A stretch of DNA of 61,948 nt from Cercozoa sp. M6MM (lineage: Eukaryota; Endomyxa: Ascetosporea), in the NCBI GenBank assembly GCA_040357565.1, contig JBDODJ010000064.1; one strand, given 5' to 3'. Below the pieces are notes generated by a model. It ran no database searches. It was not told where the DNA came from and worked only from the letters and a program-made list of their open reading frames with translations. Position 1 is the first letter of the stretch; each line of letters begins with the position of its first letter. Both the position numbers and the translations under genes were made by a program. Below are positions 11,370 through 29,003 of the stretch, piece by piece.

Positions 11370-14300
11370 ATGTGGGAACTAGTGTTATCGGTGCTTCTGG
11401 TCACCTCCGCACCCGCACGCGGCGTGATAACCCGTAATTTTTGATCTTTCGTCGAAGCAGGCTTTTGGATTTTGATTTTTGTGCTTAGTGAACTCATGGG
11501 AGTCGGTGCCATCGTACGGCGTAGACATTCGCTACGTTTATGGCTGTCTAATCGAGACTCTGTTGTCGGGAGCATCGTCAGCGGTTTACACCAGTAAAAC
11601 GACATTCGTCGATCACCTGGCGCTTCCGACTTCATATGTCCAGCGTGAGTACGTCGACTCGGTATCACTTTGTTCTTTTCGTTCTGAAAATGTGTCTTTT
11701 TCGGAGTTTTGCCTCCTCGCTTTGCCTCGCTCTTTTCATGTCGCTGACTATTCCTTGGTATGATGGAAGCGCAGAAGGAATGCATGGACCATGCCTATTC
11801 GAGTTCCGAGTCATTGGACGGCAAACGCCTCGCAATGGCCTACGCTGAGGCGCAGTTGCACGCTGAAAAGCGTAAACGAAACCTCCTAACTATTGTTGAT
11901 CTAGTTTCTTCGCGTGTTTTACTCAATAGTTTTACCCTAATTGCATATACCTTATGTAGCTTCCCTCAACACACTTGAGGCTAGTCTGGACAAGGACGAT
12001 AACGGTGCCCGTTATGTTTACATGTACACAACAAGTTCATCGCCCGTGTTTTCGACGAGCACACTGGTGGGCTCCGTACCGAATACGGCCGATAACGGAG
12101 ACAGAGCCTTGGTAAAGGCCAAACTGTTCTCGACACGAAGTGTAAATACCATCTGTCGTTTAGGTGACTCGAACTGTTGCTTCCGCAACGCTCCTCTCAA
12201 TTGAAATCGTCGGCTTTGGTTCGAGTTACGACGTTCATGTGAAATGCACATCGGACAAAAACGGGTATGAAGGAGGGACAACTTGGTACCGTCCGTTGCA
12301 CCCGGAAACTCGTCCCGTCGCCCCAGCTGTACCCAGTTTTTTGAAGAAAGAAAATGCTGCCCGATACACAGGCAGCTTTCAGAAAAATTGAATCACTTTC
12401 AGGTCGCATGGTCGGGATCGACTGCCTCTGTTCAAGTGCAATACGATCTGCCAACAACACTAACTGACGTGCTTCCTGCACACAGTGATGACAAACTGCT
12501 CCTCGGCTTTGACATTCTGACTGCTGATGGCAATACTGTCACTACGAGTGCCACGTTTGATGTTACCGACTCTTCCAGAGTACGACTATCCCACAATTAA
12601 ATCTGCGTTCCAGGCAGAAGAGACAAATGTACCACGCTGATAGGTGTTGGCACAACTGCCAATTGCGAATTCCGTCAACGAAACCACGAGTGTCTCAATA
12701 GGCAAGCACCTGACCGAGTGTCGAGCATTGGGACTGGTCCCTGCGCTGCTGACACCGCGTTTTGCACGTGCTTTTGTAAGACTGTCTCTTCTCTTTAAGC
12801 TGCAGCGAAAATTCTCGTTGATCTGGTCAGGAAGTGATCACTTACTTTGATGGCAACTTGGGCACGCGCACAAGCACCTGGTACAACAGCGCAGCCGACA
12901 CGACAGTGAGTGCATTCAGCTTCCCGTGTGTACCATCCTCGGTGGTGAAAGACACTGATTGGTCGATTGCGTGCGACACTGAGGTGGGCGGAGCTTGTGT
13001 GCCAACTCTGCTGAATAGTGACTTCATCGCACTCGACGCTGCCAGCAATCAGTGGACGTTCACCTTTCAGTTCGCTTGCAGCGGCTACAGCACTATAAGC
13101 GGCATCTCGTCCGGTGGCCATGTGGTACAGTTTACTACATTTACCACCGCATCTCAGTTCTTGCTTGTCGAGCTAGAGTATGAAACCTGAGGTGTATTCA
13201 GTTGCTTCCGGGCGACGTCTCTTGTACCGTCAGCATGGTTGCAGAAGGCCCAAGCACGAACATTCTCATGTCGGCGGGCACGGTCTCTGTCTCTTCGTTT
13301 AGCACAACGATCCTCACACGCTCCACCTGGGGTGCACGTCATGATGCCTTTAACGGGTAGTCCTATATTTCACCCATTAAAGGCAGATGTTTGCATTCCT
13401 GACCTGCAGAGTGTTGTACGCCAATGTGCCTACCTTCCTGGATGAAGCATCGGCACAGGTACAATATCAGATCCGCGTGGAACACCTGGGCTCACAGCTC
13501 TCGAATTGCGGAGTCGACGCTGCCATCGTCTCAAGCGATGAAATTGCTTTGCCTTTGGTATGTTTTTTGATCGGACCTTGAAGTAAAACCGACATCCAAC
13601 TGATTGATACGCACGTGTAGTCAAGTGACTGTCCCATACTGTTCGGTTCGGCTCATGTTAGTGTCGATGTATGTGTCCAAGCGAATCCGGGCACATCCGA
13701 CATTGGCCTCGGCGTCTTTGATGCAGTGAGTTTTCACAAACTATTATTGTTTTCTGCTTTTATATTCTCAATCTGTAGGCTTGCACGACAGTAGAGATAC
13801 TGGACATGTCGAATGCTCCAGTTGTGGACACTTGGACCAGTGCGTGGGGTCTACAGTACAAGATCTCACAAGGCTGCCTCTATGAGTCAGACAACCCGAC
13901 AACCGTGCAGTCTTTCAACACAGCTGGCAACTGTCTTTCCACCAGCGGCACTGCCAATCGCGTTGCTGCCTTCCTTGCTGGCGAAGCTTTGTTGGTACAG
14001 CTACATTTGATTCGATTAACATCATTGCACTATGTTGCTGCAGGGGGAAACGAGTGCTCAACCAGACGAACAAGTGCGCTACGTGCAGTTCAACATGAGT
14101 GCCTCTGTTGCCGACGACGTTGTCATGAGTATCAATGTGCACTCTTTCACGAGTGCTTTCGTAGCAAGTCTGCTCGACAATAATACGGTACTTGGGTTGA
14201 GTTCTATCTGTGTATGCTTGTTATACTGCGTGTTGACAGTCGGTGGCACCTCACACAAGTGTGAGAGTAGTGGCGGCAGTTCCAACAGACGCATTCATGC

Positions 14301-17300
14301 TGGGCGTAGAGTATTCTGTTCCCTACGTCCCTTCGGCAACGGCAACGACAGGCACTGGATGCGACTTTTACAAGTACGCCTGGCCAAGTGCTACTCATTG
14401 CTACGACGCTTCCACATCTTGGGCGAAGCCACTAATGCTGGAAGTGCGACCAGAGACACCGAGCATTTCGTTCGATGCTCTGCAAGCGCAGTGGATCGAT
14501 GTGCAGTACGCATCGACTTCGCTCCCGACAGAACTGCAGGACTACACCGTCACTCTGACCAATGATACCATCGATGTCTCGTTCGACGCCGTCAACGCCT
14601 CGGGCACGACCACCAGTACAGCAATGCTGACTTCTCAGGGCTCGCTGTCACTTGACGCGCTTCTGACACTGTGCCGCTCCTTCTCCGGTACAGTTGCCTA
14701 TCTTCAGCTGTTTTATACACACATATCGTTTGATTTTCTCGGTTTAGAGATGGACAACACACTGGTGCAACCGTCAATTGAGCGCACATTCACAGCGCCC
14801 TATTACGTAGCACCACAACTTTATTTAAATTCATACTGGACCACGATTCTACTTATTTGTTCATACAGACACCGAGCACAATAACAGCGGGAGCAGTGGC
14901 ATCGAGTGACGCCGCCTTCCCTTGCATGAGCGCTCTCTTGCACAACGGAACTGATCTGTCGGTACAGTGTGACGCATACGCCTGCACTGTGGCACCTCTC
15001 GGGAACGTATCCTCTCTGGTGTCGATGTTGGACAACACTTTGTGGGCGCTGCAACTTGAAGTTGCGGGCAGTGTGCAAACCAAGACCTACAGTTACAGCA
15101 GTCGTCTGCTGCTGCCTGTCGATACCTACACAGTGACGGCAAAGACAATCTTTAACTCAAGCTTCTCCTTGTCAAGCACACTCATGTTCGGCGGCAGTCC
15201 GACTTTCAGTGTGTCTGACAACTTCCCAGCGATGACACTGAGTGCCTATCACAACGACACTGCCAACAGCCTTGTTGTCGAAGGCTTGCCTGTGCTCAAC
15301 GACGAATATTCCATCAACGTACCCACTGTTTTTGATACTCTATAAACACATCAGATTGTGGTTGCAGATTCCATACACGGTGTGGGTGGAGCAAGCCGGC
15401 ACCAATGTCACAGGATGCACGTGGACACAAACCCTGCCACTCGAACTTTCACTCTCCGTGTGCGTTGGACTGACCTACGACGCTGTTGCAACGCTCAAGG
15501 CGCGCGCCGTGCCGCTCAACAGTCAGTTCGGCGACGTGTACCCTGTGGTGCAGACCGACGTGCTGCTGCTGGCACAGACGAGTGTGCCCGTGTCACAAGT
15601 GTGGAACACTGCTGCCTCGTGGAACGTGCAGTATCGACTCGTGCCAGGTTGTGTCGTCACTGTCGATGGCACTCGCAGCATGATGGATGCCAGTGCGTGT
15701 TACAACAACGCTTTCACAGGCAGCAACAATGTCACGTTCGAGGCACTGTACGCAGCGACTGAGTTGCGACGCGAGCATGTGCACGACATTGACAGTTCCG
15801 TCAGTAGCAACGTGTCCAGCAGCAGCACGGAGTTCTCGCTGCTCGCGTTCGATTTGAACGGCACCAGCAACTACACTCTTGCTGCCACCAGTGAGCAGGT
15901 CGTGGAGCTGTGGCCCAGCACTACCGTATCGCAGTTTGATCTGTTGAGATTGAGGATCGCCGAAAGCTACGGCGTGGCATTCTCTGCTGGTTTGGGGTGC
16001 GTGCTCGTGCTGTCAGACAACACGACTACGTGCTATGACGTTTCGTTTGGTGCTTATGCTGCACCTTTGAGGTTTGAGTTGCGTCCGCTGGTATGCCACA
16101 CAGTTACTTTGACCCTCGACTAGTTGTTGGCTCTGTCAAGTGAATCATTGTTTCCACTGTGAACTGCAGGCACCAGTCGTATTAGCCTCTAACGCCAGCA
16201 TTTCACTGCAAACAACTGTGCCTGCACTTCCAGAGGCAGTATCTGCCTCGAGCGTTCCACTGGACAACGAATGCTCTGTGATTTGCTTTGACACGCTGAA
16301 TGCTTCGGACTTGAGTGTCGTTTCAAGTGGCACCTGTACCCAAAACAGCGCGAATGTCGGTGAACTCGTAAGCGTCGAAGAAATGATGATTGCTTGTCGC
16401 GCGGATGCACACCAAAATAAAATTGTTCGACCTCGGTTCGCACGCATATTCTCGACTTTCGTCGAGGGCAGCAGCACCTGGAACTCGGTCAGCGAGCTGA
16501 GTGCCGTTGTCGCAGACACCTATTTCCCCTGCCTGTCGGAGACTGTACCCAACAGTACGCTGGTGTCGGTGACTTGCGACGCATTCGCATTTTGTCAAGT
16601 TATCTTGCTGAACAATGCACTGGTGCCGAACAACTCAGCTTGGTCGCTCAGTGTGCGCGTCACCAGTGGAAGCGATACCCGCGCGTACCAACCTACGAGT
16701 AAAATCCTGTTGCCGGTCGGTTCCGCAACGATGCAGCTGGTGGCACACAATACTATCACTCTCGTCGACATCGTGAGTCTTATGGACAACGTCACTGTCG
16801 AGAACAACTTTGACGTGTCACCCAGCGCCTATCACAATGCTACTTCTGCCACACTGGTGCTCGAAAATCTGCCCGAACTGACAGATGAAGCGTCGGCAGC
16901 CATTCTCTATACGGTGTGGCTACAGCAAGGGGGGTTAAATGTGACTGCATGCACATGGACTCAAACGCCTCCTTTCGTCTTGTCCCTCGCTTCGTGTGTT
17001 GGGCTTACATACGACACTGTCGCAACAGTGAGAGCACGTGCTATGCCCTCGAACAGTCAGTTCGGTGACGTGTATCCCACCGTGGAGACCGAAATCGTGC
17101 TGCTTTCGCCAAGCAGTGTCGTGCTTGACTCATGGGTCCTCATGCCAACCTGGAACGTGCTGTACCGACTCGTGAGCGGCTGTTACGACTCAAACACGCC
17201 GACGCAGGAGTGCTTCCCCAGCGAAAGCAACGATATCGTTGCGCTGTTTGCTGTGAGTGAACTGCGACGACATCACATTGACAGCATCGATTTGCAGGGT

Positions 17301-20300
17301 CAAGTATTCATGGAGGCTTACGACGTGGCTGGCACTGGCACTTTCAACAGTTCCAACGGTCACCTGGAGTTGTGGCCAAGCACGCAGATCTCTCACTGGG
17401 ATATCGCCTCCGTCCATACCAACAGTAGCACATGCAGCATGACCGTCAACAATGTCGGCACTCCGATCACGTGTAATGACACCAACGTGTCTCCCTACGT
17501 GACACCGCTGCGAATGGAGGTAGAGCCATTGATACCGACGGTTTCGGTTAGTGCCGACGGCAGCATGAGTCTCAGCATGCCGACGGTTTCAGTGCCGAGT
17601 CATGTCTATTTGCCTCCGTACACCGACACTGTCGAACTCTGCCTCGACACCGATATCGCATGTGAGGCAACATCGAGCTCGGTTTCATTTGATTCTGTAC
17701 TTGAATGGTGTCGCCGACATGTGCACAATGCGCCTGTGTATCCTCGTTTCCGCCGCGTGTTCCAAACGGGGTCGAAAAACTTCTCTGGCGCGCTTACGTC
17801 CACGAGCGATAGCTATGAGCTGCCTTGCTTTGCGTCGCACTTGTAAGCTGCAGTAATAAAAAGTGTGAAGTGTTGTACCAAAAGTATTTGTTGCATAGGA
17901 GCAGCAGTGAAACTGCGATTGTGTGCGATCCAGTGTTCGGGGGTATTTGCGATGTGAGTATTTATCTCGCAACTTCATGGTCGACGAAGCTACGGGTTCA
18001 CATGGACAACGACACGCAAACAGCAGCCGTGAACACTACACTCGTGCTGCCAGCAGGAACAAACACAATAGAACTGGTGACCTACGAGACGGACAAAGAA
18101 GTCGTATCGCTTGTCGAAACTGTCACAGTGCTGACTGTCACCAGTTTGCCCAGTGCACAACACGACTTCGAACTAGACACATTGAACATAACGGTGCTGC
18201 CTCTGACCATCGGTGGAACAGCAGTGCCCTATGACATTCGAATCGAGCAAAGCACCGGCGTCGTTTGCAGTCTCAATGCGACAACGAACCAAACGATTTT
18301 GCTGCCACTCGCGCTGTGCCCTGCCATCGATCGGTCGGATCCCGTGAGCGTCTACGCAGCACCTCGTGTGACTGCCTTGAATGGAGCCCCGTACCCTGCA
18401 TTGGAGGCACACAACGTCACTGTGAAACATCTATATGCCCCGTTGGCGCTTGTGGTTGAGGGCGGAACAAATCGCACACTGCCACATGGCGGTGCCTTGG
18501 TTCTCGACATCTCGTACTCGCACGACGTCGTCAACACGAGCAACACGGACAGATTTGATCTAACGCTGGTGTGCACAGCTAACGCGACGCAGATTCCGTG
18601 CAACTTTGTCGACTTCATAAGCAAGTTGCCGTCGCGGTTCAGCGTCGCCATCGCTGCCGATGCCTTGATTGGACCTTCGCTGTACACACTGCAAATCACA
18701 GTGACGGACTCACAGCGCGAAGTTCCCACCTCCTCAATGACAGTGTCGCTGTTGGTGTTGAAGCCAGTGCAGGCACCTGTGGTCTACGTTGCTGCTGCCA
18801 TTGCTTCTGGAACGACTGGCACGGACTCGCACGTCATTCCTGCCGTTTTGGACAATGAGTACATTCGAATTGAAGGCTCCGCTGCGCTTTCCGTGAATGG
18901 GCAACCTGCGGTGGCCGCTGACGATGAAACTCTCGCTTTGCACAATGTATAAAACACACTTTGTATGGGCAGTTTCTGTTATACATTTGCGTGCTAGGCG
19001 ACGCTCGTATGGACCAGCAACAGCGTCAACCTGAGCGAGGCGTCGGAAACAATGGCAACGATGCGAGCACTCACACTGCGAATGGAAGCACTGCCACAGA
19101 ACGTGCCACTCGAGGTTGAACTGCAAGCACACGTGCTGTTTTATGGCGAATGGACGCTCTCATCGAGTGTGACGGTTCAGTTCGAAGTGAGAAGCTCCGG
19201 CAACGTGACGATAAACGTCAGCAACGACACCAGCAGTCTCCTGCTCCACTATCTGTTCCATCAAGCAGCGCAAACCGTCTCCATTGATCGCAAGTCAAAA
19301 CGAAAGATACTGGCCTCTTGCAGTGGAGTACCATCGCAGGTGTCACGTGTGCAGATGCGCTACGTTAGCGTCATCGATGGTCTTGTGCTGCCCATCACGG
19401 AGTGGCAACAACAAACTTTCCCCAGAGGCCAACAGAAGCTGTCACTGCCGTCTTTTGATACCACACTGCTGCCGAACGGTGTCATGCGCATTTACGTTGA
19501 ACTGATGGACGATCGTGGAGGTGGCAGTGTGTCGGCGCCGCTCGATCTTTCGATCTTTGACGACGTGGCAACCTGGGACACCAAGTGTCAGGCCTACCTC
19601 GACGATCTCGCTGTACCACACAACACATAGATTTACACGTTATTTTAACTACGCTAGTGTGTAGAGCGTGACTGCAACTGACGTGCGGGAGTTGCATGCA
19701 GCATGGCGAGTGGCCCGCAGTCTCGCCTATGACGCCGACGGTGCCGAAGCGACAGACGCCACTGCAGGCGACCTCACGCAGAGTCAAACCTGCCGTCGCT
19801 TGTACAGGCGTCTGCAGTGGCGCTTGCTCCGCGTGCAAGCCAGCGTGGGTGCCTTCACACGCGGCAACCGACATTCGTCAGAGGGGTACGCGATTGAAAG
19901 TGACGACTCGCTCGAGCAGGTGCTCCAGTTGGGCAGCGACACGGCCAGCAGTGTCGCAGCACTCGGCTTTGGCTCGACGAGCACTACCAAAGCAACGGCT
20001 TCGTATAGTACGACCACAGCACCCACGACACACGACGATGTCAGCGACGCAGAGGATGAATCAATCGAAACCGTCGGCGCCTTTGTCGGAGCAGTCAAGC
20101 GCCTCGCGCGTCCTTCCAGAGTACTGGGCAGTCTCACTTTTGACTGTACATTAATTTGGCAATAAATTTACAAATGTGATACAAGTAGAACCTGGTGCGC
20201 AACGTGGCTTCTGGACTGGGACAAGTGCTGCATGGCTCACGCCGCCGCTACACGCGTCGCCGCGCGAGTTTGCTGCAAGAAAGTCCCACGACCTTCGGCG

Positions 20301-22656
20301 AGGAGGTGCGGCACTGCATCTTGATGAACTGGGCGCTCAAGCAGGCTCAGCACCTACTCAAGGCGCAGGCGCGCGATATGCTCGGCGGCGAGCAGATCGA
20401 TCTGCACGAAATCTACGGCATGAACCTTTCTGTCGTGAATGGAGACACACCGACGCAGCTCCAGGCGGCGCGAGTGCAGGTGTATGACATTCTTCGCTCG
20501 AACCAAAGTGGCACTACCCCGACGTCTGTGTACAATGGCACCGCCTCCAGTACCGGTCTTGGTCGATCGACGCTGTCACTCCGAGTGGTGCAGTTGTCGC
20601 CGGAACTCTTCAAAGAAACCACCAACTGTCTGGCAGGTCACCGACCTCGCACGGTGTGTTGCTTTCTCTTCTTGATTTTTCTCGTTTAAACTCGTATTTT
20701 GTGGCTCCTAGGTGGACCGCATGGTGCCGCAACGTGCCTGCGGAATCGTGTCGATCGAGAGTGACTCGACAGTGAAAGACGTGTCACTGGACCCGTGTGC
20801 AGCTGGTCCTGTCAGTGACACCGCGGAGGACGTCGAATGCGTGTTCTGGACGGGTACAATCTGGAGTACGGAAGGCTGCGTCACGGAGCGTTCGGCTTCG
20901 GGCGTTCTCCAGTGCCGCTGCTCGCACCTGACCACCTTCGCTGTGGCCCGTCGACTCGTCGCGGAAGTGCAGAACGCCATGCTTGTACTCTTTACTCCCT
21001 CAACATGAGTAGCATAGTACGCTTTGCTGTCTGCAGAATGGCACGGAATCGCGAATGTCGATTCTGCAGTCGATGCATGCACTGCCACAAGAGGCAAAAC
21101 TGCCTCTCTTTGTTATTGGCGGTTTCTATGGCGCGATCTTCCTGGTCGGTATCGTGATCACGGTGCCACTGGCGCTGTCGCTACGCAGTCGACAGTCGCG
21201 ATTGTCGGGATCCGGCACCTCAATGTCGCTGCTGTCCGCATCAACGAAATCGCTGGTGAAGCGCGTGAGTCGGCGAACTCGGCGTCGTGCCTTTCTGCTG
21301 TCCGGTGTCACCACGCTGCTGGCCGGCATGCGCACAGGCAGCACACTCGTGTTGGCACTGTCGCTCGGAGAGGACGGCGTCCCCAGCGACATTGTGTCGC
21401 AAATTGTCGGTCTCGTGGTGTCGGCTTTGCCTGACGCACTCAAGTATTGGGCACTCTCCTGGGTCGTCATCGAGTGGGCCGCCATCTGTCACTGTACATT
21501 TCCCTTTGTCTTTTTAGTGATTGTGGAAACCTATGCTTTCATGTATAATTCAAAGTCTGCATGCGGCACTCGGCGAATCCGACGCGACCGCTGCAGCGAG
21601 TGTTTCTTGGCGCCAACAGCTCAGTTTCGCTTATCATTTCGGGAATAATGATTGCTGCTGCCGCACTCCTGCTGAGTGACTCAACGTATCAGCAACTCTC
21701 TGTGGTTATCTCGCTGCTCAACATCGGCAGCATTCTGCTCTGCCTCGCATCGGCGGCCACATGTGCCGCCTTCCTGTTGTACGGCTCTCTGCTGGCGCGC
21801 AAGCTGTGGCGCGAACACCGCCGACAGTACGCGAACCCGCAACCCGTCGTGCACATGCTGCTGATGAAGCGACCCGAAGACGAAAACAGCGACATGGACC
21901 CGTACCATTTACTATCTTCAAGCTTTCTTTGGAGTGTAAAATTGTATTGGTTTGCTTGCAAGCAGAGCGAAAAAGAAATTGTTAGAAGCGCTCATTGGCG
22001 CCGCTTCGCGCGTGCGACGCTTTGTTCTGACGCCGATGCAAGCGCGTACCTGGGCGCGTCTCCGCGGCTCCATCTTCCGCCTGTACGTTTAGTTTACTCA
22101 CTGCCTGTGTGGTATCAGTGTGGTGTGCACACACAGATTTGGAATCTCGAGTGTCGTTGCGACGCTGATGTTGCTGAATGCCTCGATCACGCTGTTCGCT
22201 CTGATGGCAAAGGAGATCTCGGAACGCACACTGATGCATGTCTTCCTGGTGTCGCTGTCGCTCGACGCGATGTTGTTTGCCTTCTTCCTCGTGCTGCAAA
22301 GCAAGGTACCTCAGTTCTTATGTTGTAAAGGACGCTGCCCTCACCGTTCCACCTGCACGTTTCAGACACTACGCGCACACCAAGCAGCCACACGGGCCTA
22401 CCGCTCCACCATGTCGGAGAGTAACTCCACCAGCACCGGTGACAAGACTTCCATCCCAACCCACGACGACCTGATCGCCAAGAAGGCACGAGCACTGCGA
22501 CAGGTACCTTTTGGTGACTTCAATTGTCATTTTATTTGGTAAACACCATCTTGGTAGGAGCAAGTGCGCCAAGCCAAACGCGCACGCCGTCGTGTGCAGG
22601 TGAACCTCAAGCTCAAAGCAGCGACCACACAGGAACACCCGCCTAGGCAAGACTAA
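11370..22656 (+). CDS. Giant adhesion-GPCR-like receptor with REJ-like region, GPS motif and about seven membrane segments
   Basis: A gene of about 11.3 kb with many short introns. The start MWELVLSVLLVTSAPARG is a good signal peptide. A long Ser/Thr/Asn-rich ectodomain with many N-glycosylation sites runs to about 20.7 kb and contains repeated modules. A REJ-like region (VVEGGTNRTLPHGGALVLD) follows the last module. The GPS motif (exon from 20712) has C..W...GC...C.CSHLTTFAV with the cleavage-type HLT. The first membrane segment is LFVIGGFYGAIFLVGIVITV, and six further hydrophobic segments lie to about 22310. The basic tail ends EHPPRQD at 22656. Expected role: surface receptor, self-cleaved at the GPS and signalling through its membrane bundle. 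REJ plus GPS also occurs in polycystin-1 proteins, but the bundle here is short, with no PLAT or PKD channel domain seen. Ligand unknown. Confidence 0.8.
14860..18430 (+). repeat. Tandem ectodomain modules of the receptor
   Basis: Two long modules are clearly homologous: about 14860-16110 and 16170-17560. Matching words include CTWTQTLPLELSLSVCVGLT versus CTWTQTPPFVLSLASCVGLT, NSQFGDVYPVV versus NSQFGDVYPTV, and AYHNDTANSLVVE versus AYHNATSATLVLE. A third, more diverged copy starts near 17815 with the same opening (PCF...CD...). The two best copies are alike enough at DNA level (for example CAGTCAGTTCGG in both) to suggest a fairly recent duplication. Confidence 0.8.
20712..21000 (+). other. 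GPS (GAIN-type cleavage) motif of the receptor
   Basis: The exon encodes VECVFWTGTIWSTEGC, then LQCRCSHLTTFAVARRL. The spacing of two Trp and four Cys and the HL/T site match the GPCR proteolysis site that precedes the first membrane helix in adhesion GPCRs and polycystins. It lies immediately before membrane segment 1 (from about 21085). Confidence 0.88.
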
Positions 22657-22817
22657 GCCCTGATCTTCATTCCTTCCAGAAACCGTACATTCAAATTATG
22701 ACGAATAAATTGATACAACTTCAGTTCAATAAACTATCGATAACTTCGAGAAGTGATATCTCAAAACTCAGCATCCAATGACGATTTAGTCACTTGAACC
22801 GTTTAGTTTCTTTTCAA

Positions 22818-23762
22818 ATGAATCATCCACAGCATCTGTTGCCTAAATTGGTATGTTTGTGTCCATTCTGCTCTTTTTTGTGCTTTTTCTCGTTTTGGCC
22901 TGCTCATGTGTCCTTGTGGCACTGTGGCAGAGGATAGAACGGCGGCAGTTCAAGCACGTCGTGCGTGCAGTGCTGCACACCATTTGCTTTGGCCGCCTGC
23001 TGGACAGGCAAGACTACTCAGAGGTACCCAGCGTGTGTGTTGAGGTGTGTCGCTCACCTTTGTTTTTTTTCTTGTGGGGGGCAGTTCGAAGTGAGTGGTC
23101 TGGGTGTGCGCTGCTGCCGAGTGGACGACGTGCAACTCGAGCGACACATTGAGGAGCAGCTGGACCTGCTGGAAAACCACGTCAGACAAAGTCGCGACCA
23201 CTTGTTCACTGTAATACATATGTACTCGTGACCTAACCAATGTTTAGTTTGTACATGTCAAAACACAGGTGACACTGGCGTTCTTCATCGAAAGCACTGG
23301 TACTCACAATACCACGTGTGTGTGATCTTGATTTAAAACTGGTTTCTGCCTGCAGAGAAAGGCATCCTGTCGACACGCAAGGTGCGGCACAACTGGGAGT
23401 CATGGACGCTGCCAGTACAGGTAGTTCACCACCAGCCAATGACACGTGACGAACTCGTCGGCGTTCTCGATCACGTCCAGGTAGACACTGGTCGCCTTTA
23501 TCTTTTTGTCCCACCTACCCCCCCCCCCCATAGTTGGTGTGCATGGAGCACACGTCGCACATCCCTAGTGAAGTGCTCGATGGCGCCTCACCCTTCCGCT
23601 GTGTCGTCACGTTCGATCGCAAGCGCAAAAAGAGCGGCGACGGGTATCTTTTTGACATACTGTCCCCGGCTACTGATTTTGGGGGACATGCCGATGCACT
23701 TGGTCAGATGGCTTGGGTCGGCCGCACGCTTCTTTGCTTCGGATGCGCCTCCTTTGGGTTAA
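22818..23762 (+). CDS. ATG101: Autophagy protein ATG101 (HORMA domain)
   Basis: Exons 22818-22850, 22931-23023, 23085-23210, 23269-23299, 23356-23480, 23534-23643 and 23708-23762 close in frame to 190 residues (human is 218). Family features are FKHVVRAVLHTICFGR near the start, then VDDVQLERHIEEQLDLLE, and the hallmark WESWTLPVQVV corresponding to WEVWTVKVHVV of human ATG101. The stretch ASPFRCVVTFDRK and the tail SAARFFASDAPPLG correspond to the final strand and helix. ATG101 dimerises with the ATG13 HORMA domain in the ULK1/ATG1 initiation complex. The GPCR-like gene ends 161 bases upstream and a surface-protein gene starts 232 bases downstream, all on one strand. An ORF from 22853 suggests an N-terminal membrane anchor, but that is intron 1. 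Confidence 0.85.
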
Positions 23763-23994
23763 CACGACAGCTGCTGCCTCGCGTTGATTAACTTACGTCG
23801 TAAGCAGTAGCAACTGACTCACGCTCAGAAAACGTGGTATGATGCTCGGTGCCATCAGCAAACCGGCGGGTATGTGGTCACCGGCCTATCACTGGGCAAT
23901 CGTTTGATCATGAAAAACGCGCAGAGCTTATAACTTTGTAGTTTTTACACACTTGCGCAGCAGTACAACGGCGAGCGCGCGCACTTGACACGCC

Positions 23995-28458
<4,464 letters not shown>

Positions 28459-29003
28459 TTTAGTAGTCGAGCCACCGTTAAATGATTAGTACTGCAATTG
28501 ACGTTCGGTTCGGTCCAATAACGACTGGAAGTCGAGTACGCTAACTTAGTTGCCGTGCGGCAGCGCAGTTCAATTGTCGAACTACAATTGATACCCGACC
28601 GAAACGAAAGTACTACGACTTAGGTTACGGCTTACTGTATACGATATTTAAATTTTTAATATAAATTTGCCTGGTCCTGCGCTGACGGGGATATCGATAT
28701 CGATATCGATGGGGTACGTCGAGAAACCGAGATGTTTACAATATTAGAGCTCGCGCTACTCCGTTGATTCGTTTCAGAGTTGTTCAGTTAAGTTTTAAGT
28801 TGATTCCGTGTCGTGGCTGAGGTACTTGACTGCGGGCAGAAAGTCCGAACAGCAGTGTTTTTAACCGTCAAGTATCGAAGTAAATATCGCAATACTTTAA
28901 GAGGTGCGTAACCAGTGCAGGTACACTACAGCATCAAGTCGCATTGTATTGCCTGTACCAGATATTCACTCAGGTAATCTGGAAGTCTTTACAGTTTTTA
29001 ACG
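28459..29003. other. Intergenic region with a short ATCGAT iteration
   Basis: 545 bases between the FN3-like gene and the RING gene. At 28689-28710 the palindromic word ATCGAT is iterated (GATATCGATATCGATATCGA). An AT-rich stretch at 28640-28670 lies just upstream. No exon is convincing, though a leader intron accepting near 28973 is possible. Confidence 0.5.

Noticed and set aside
22853-23152. ATG101 with an N-terminal membrane anchor
   Set aside because: The hydrophobic stretch 22851-22930 begins with GTATG and ends with GGCAG. Removing it joins a short start exon in frame to the HORMA domain.
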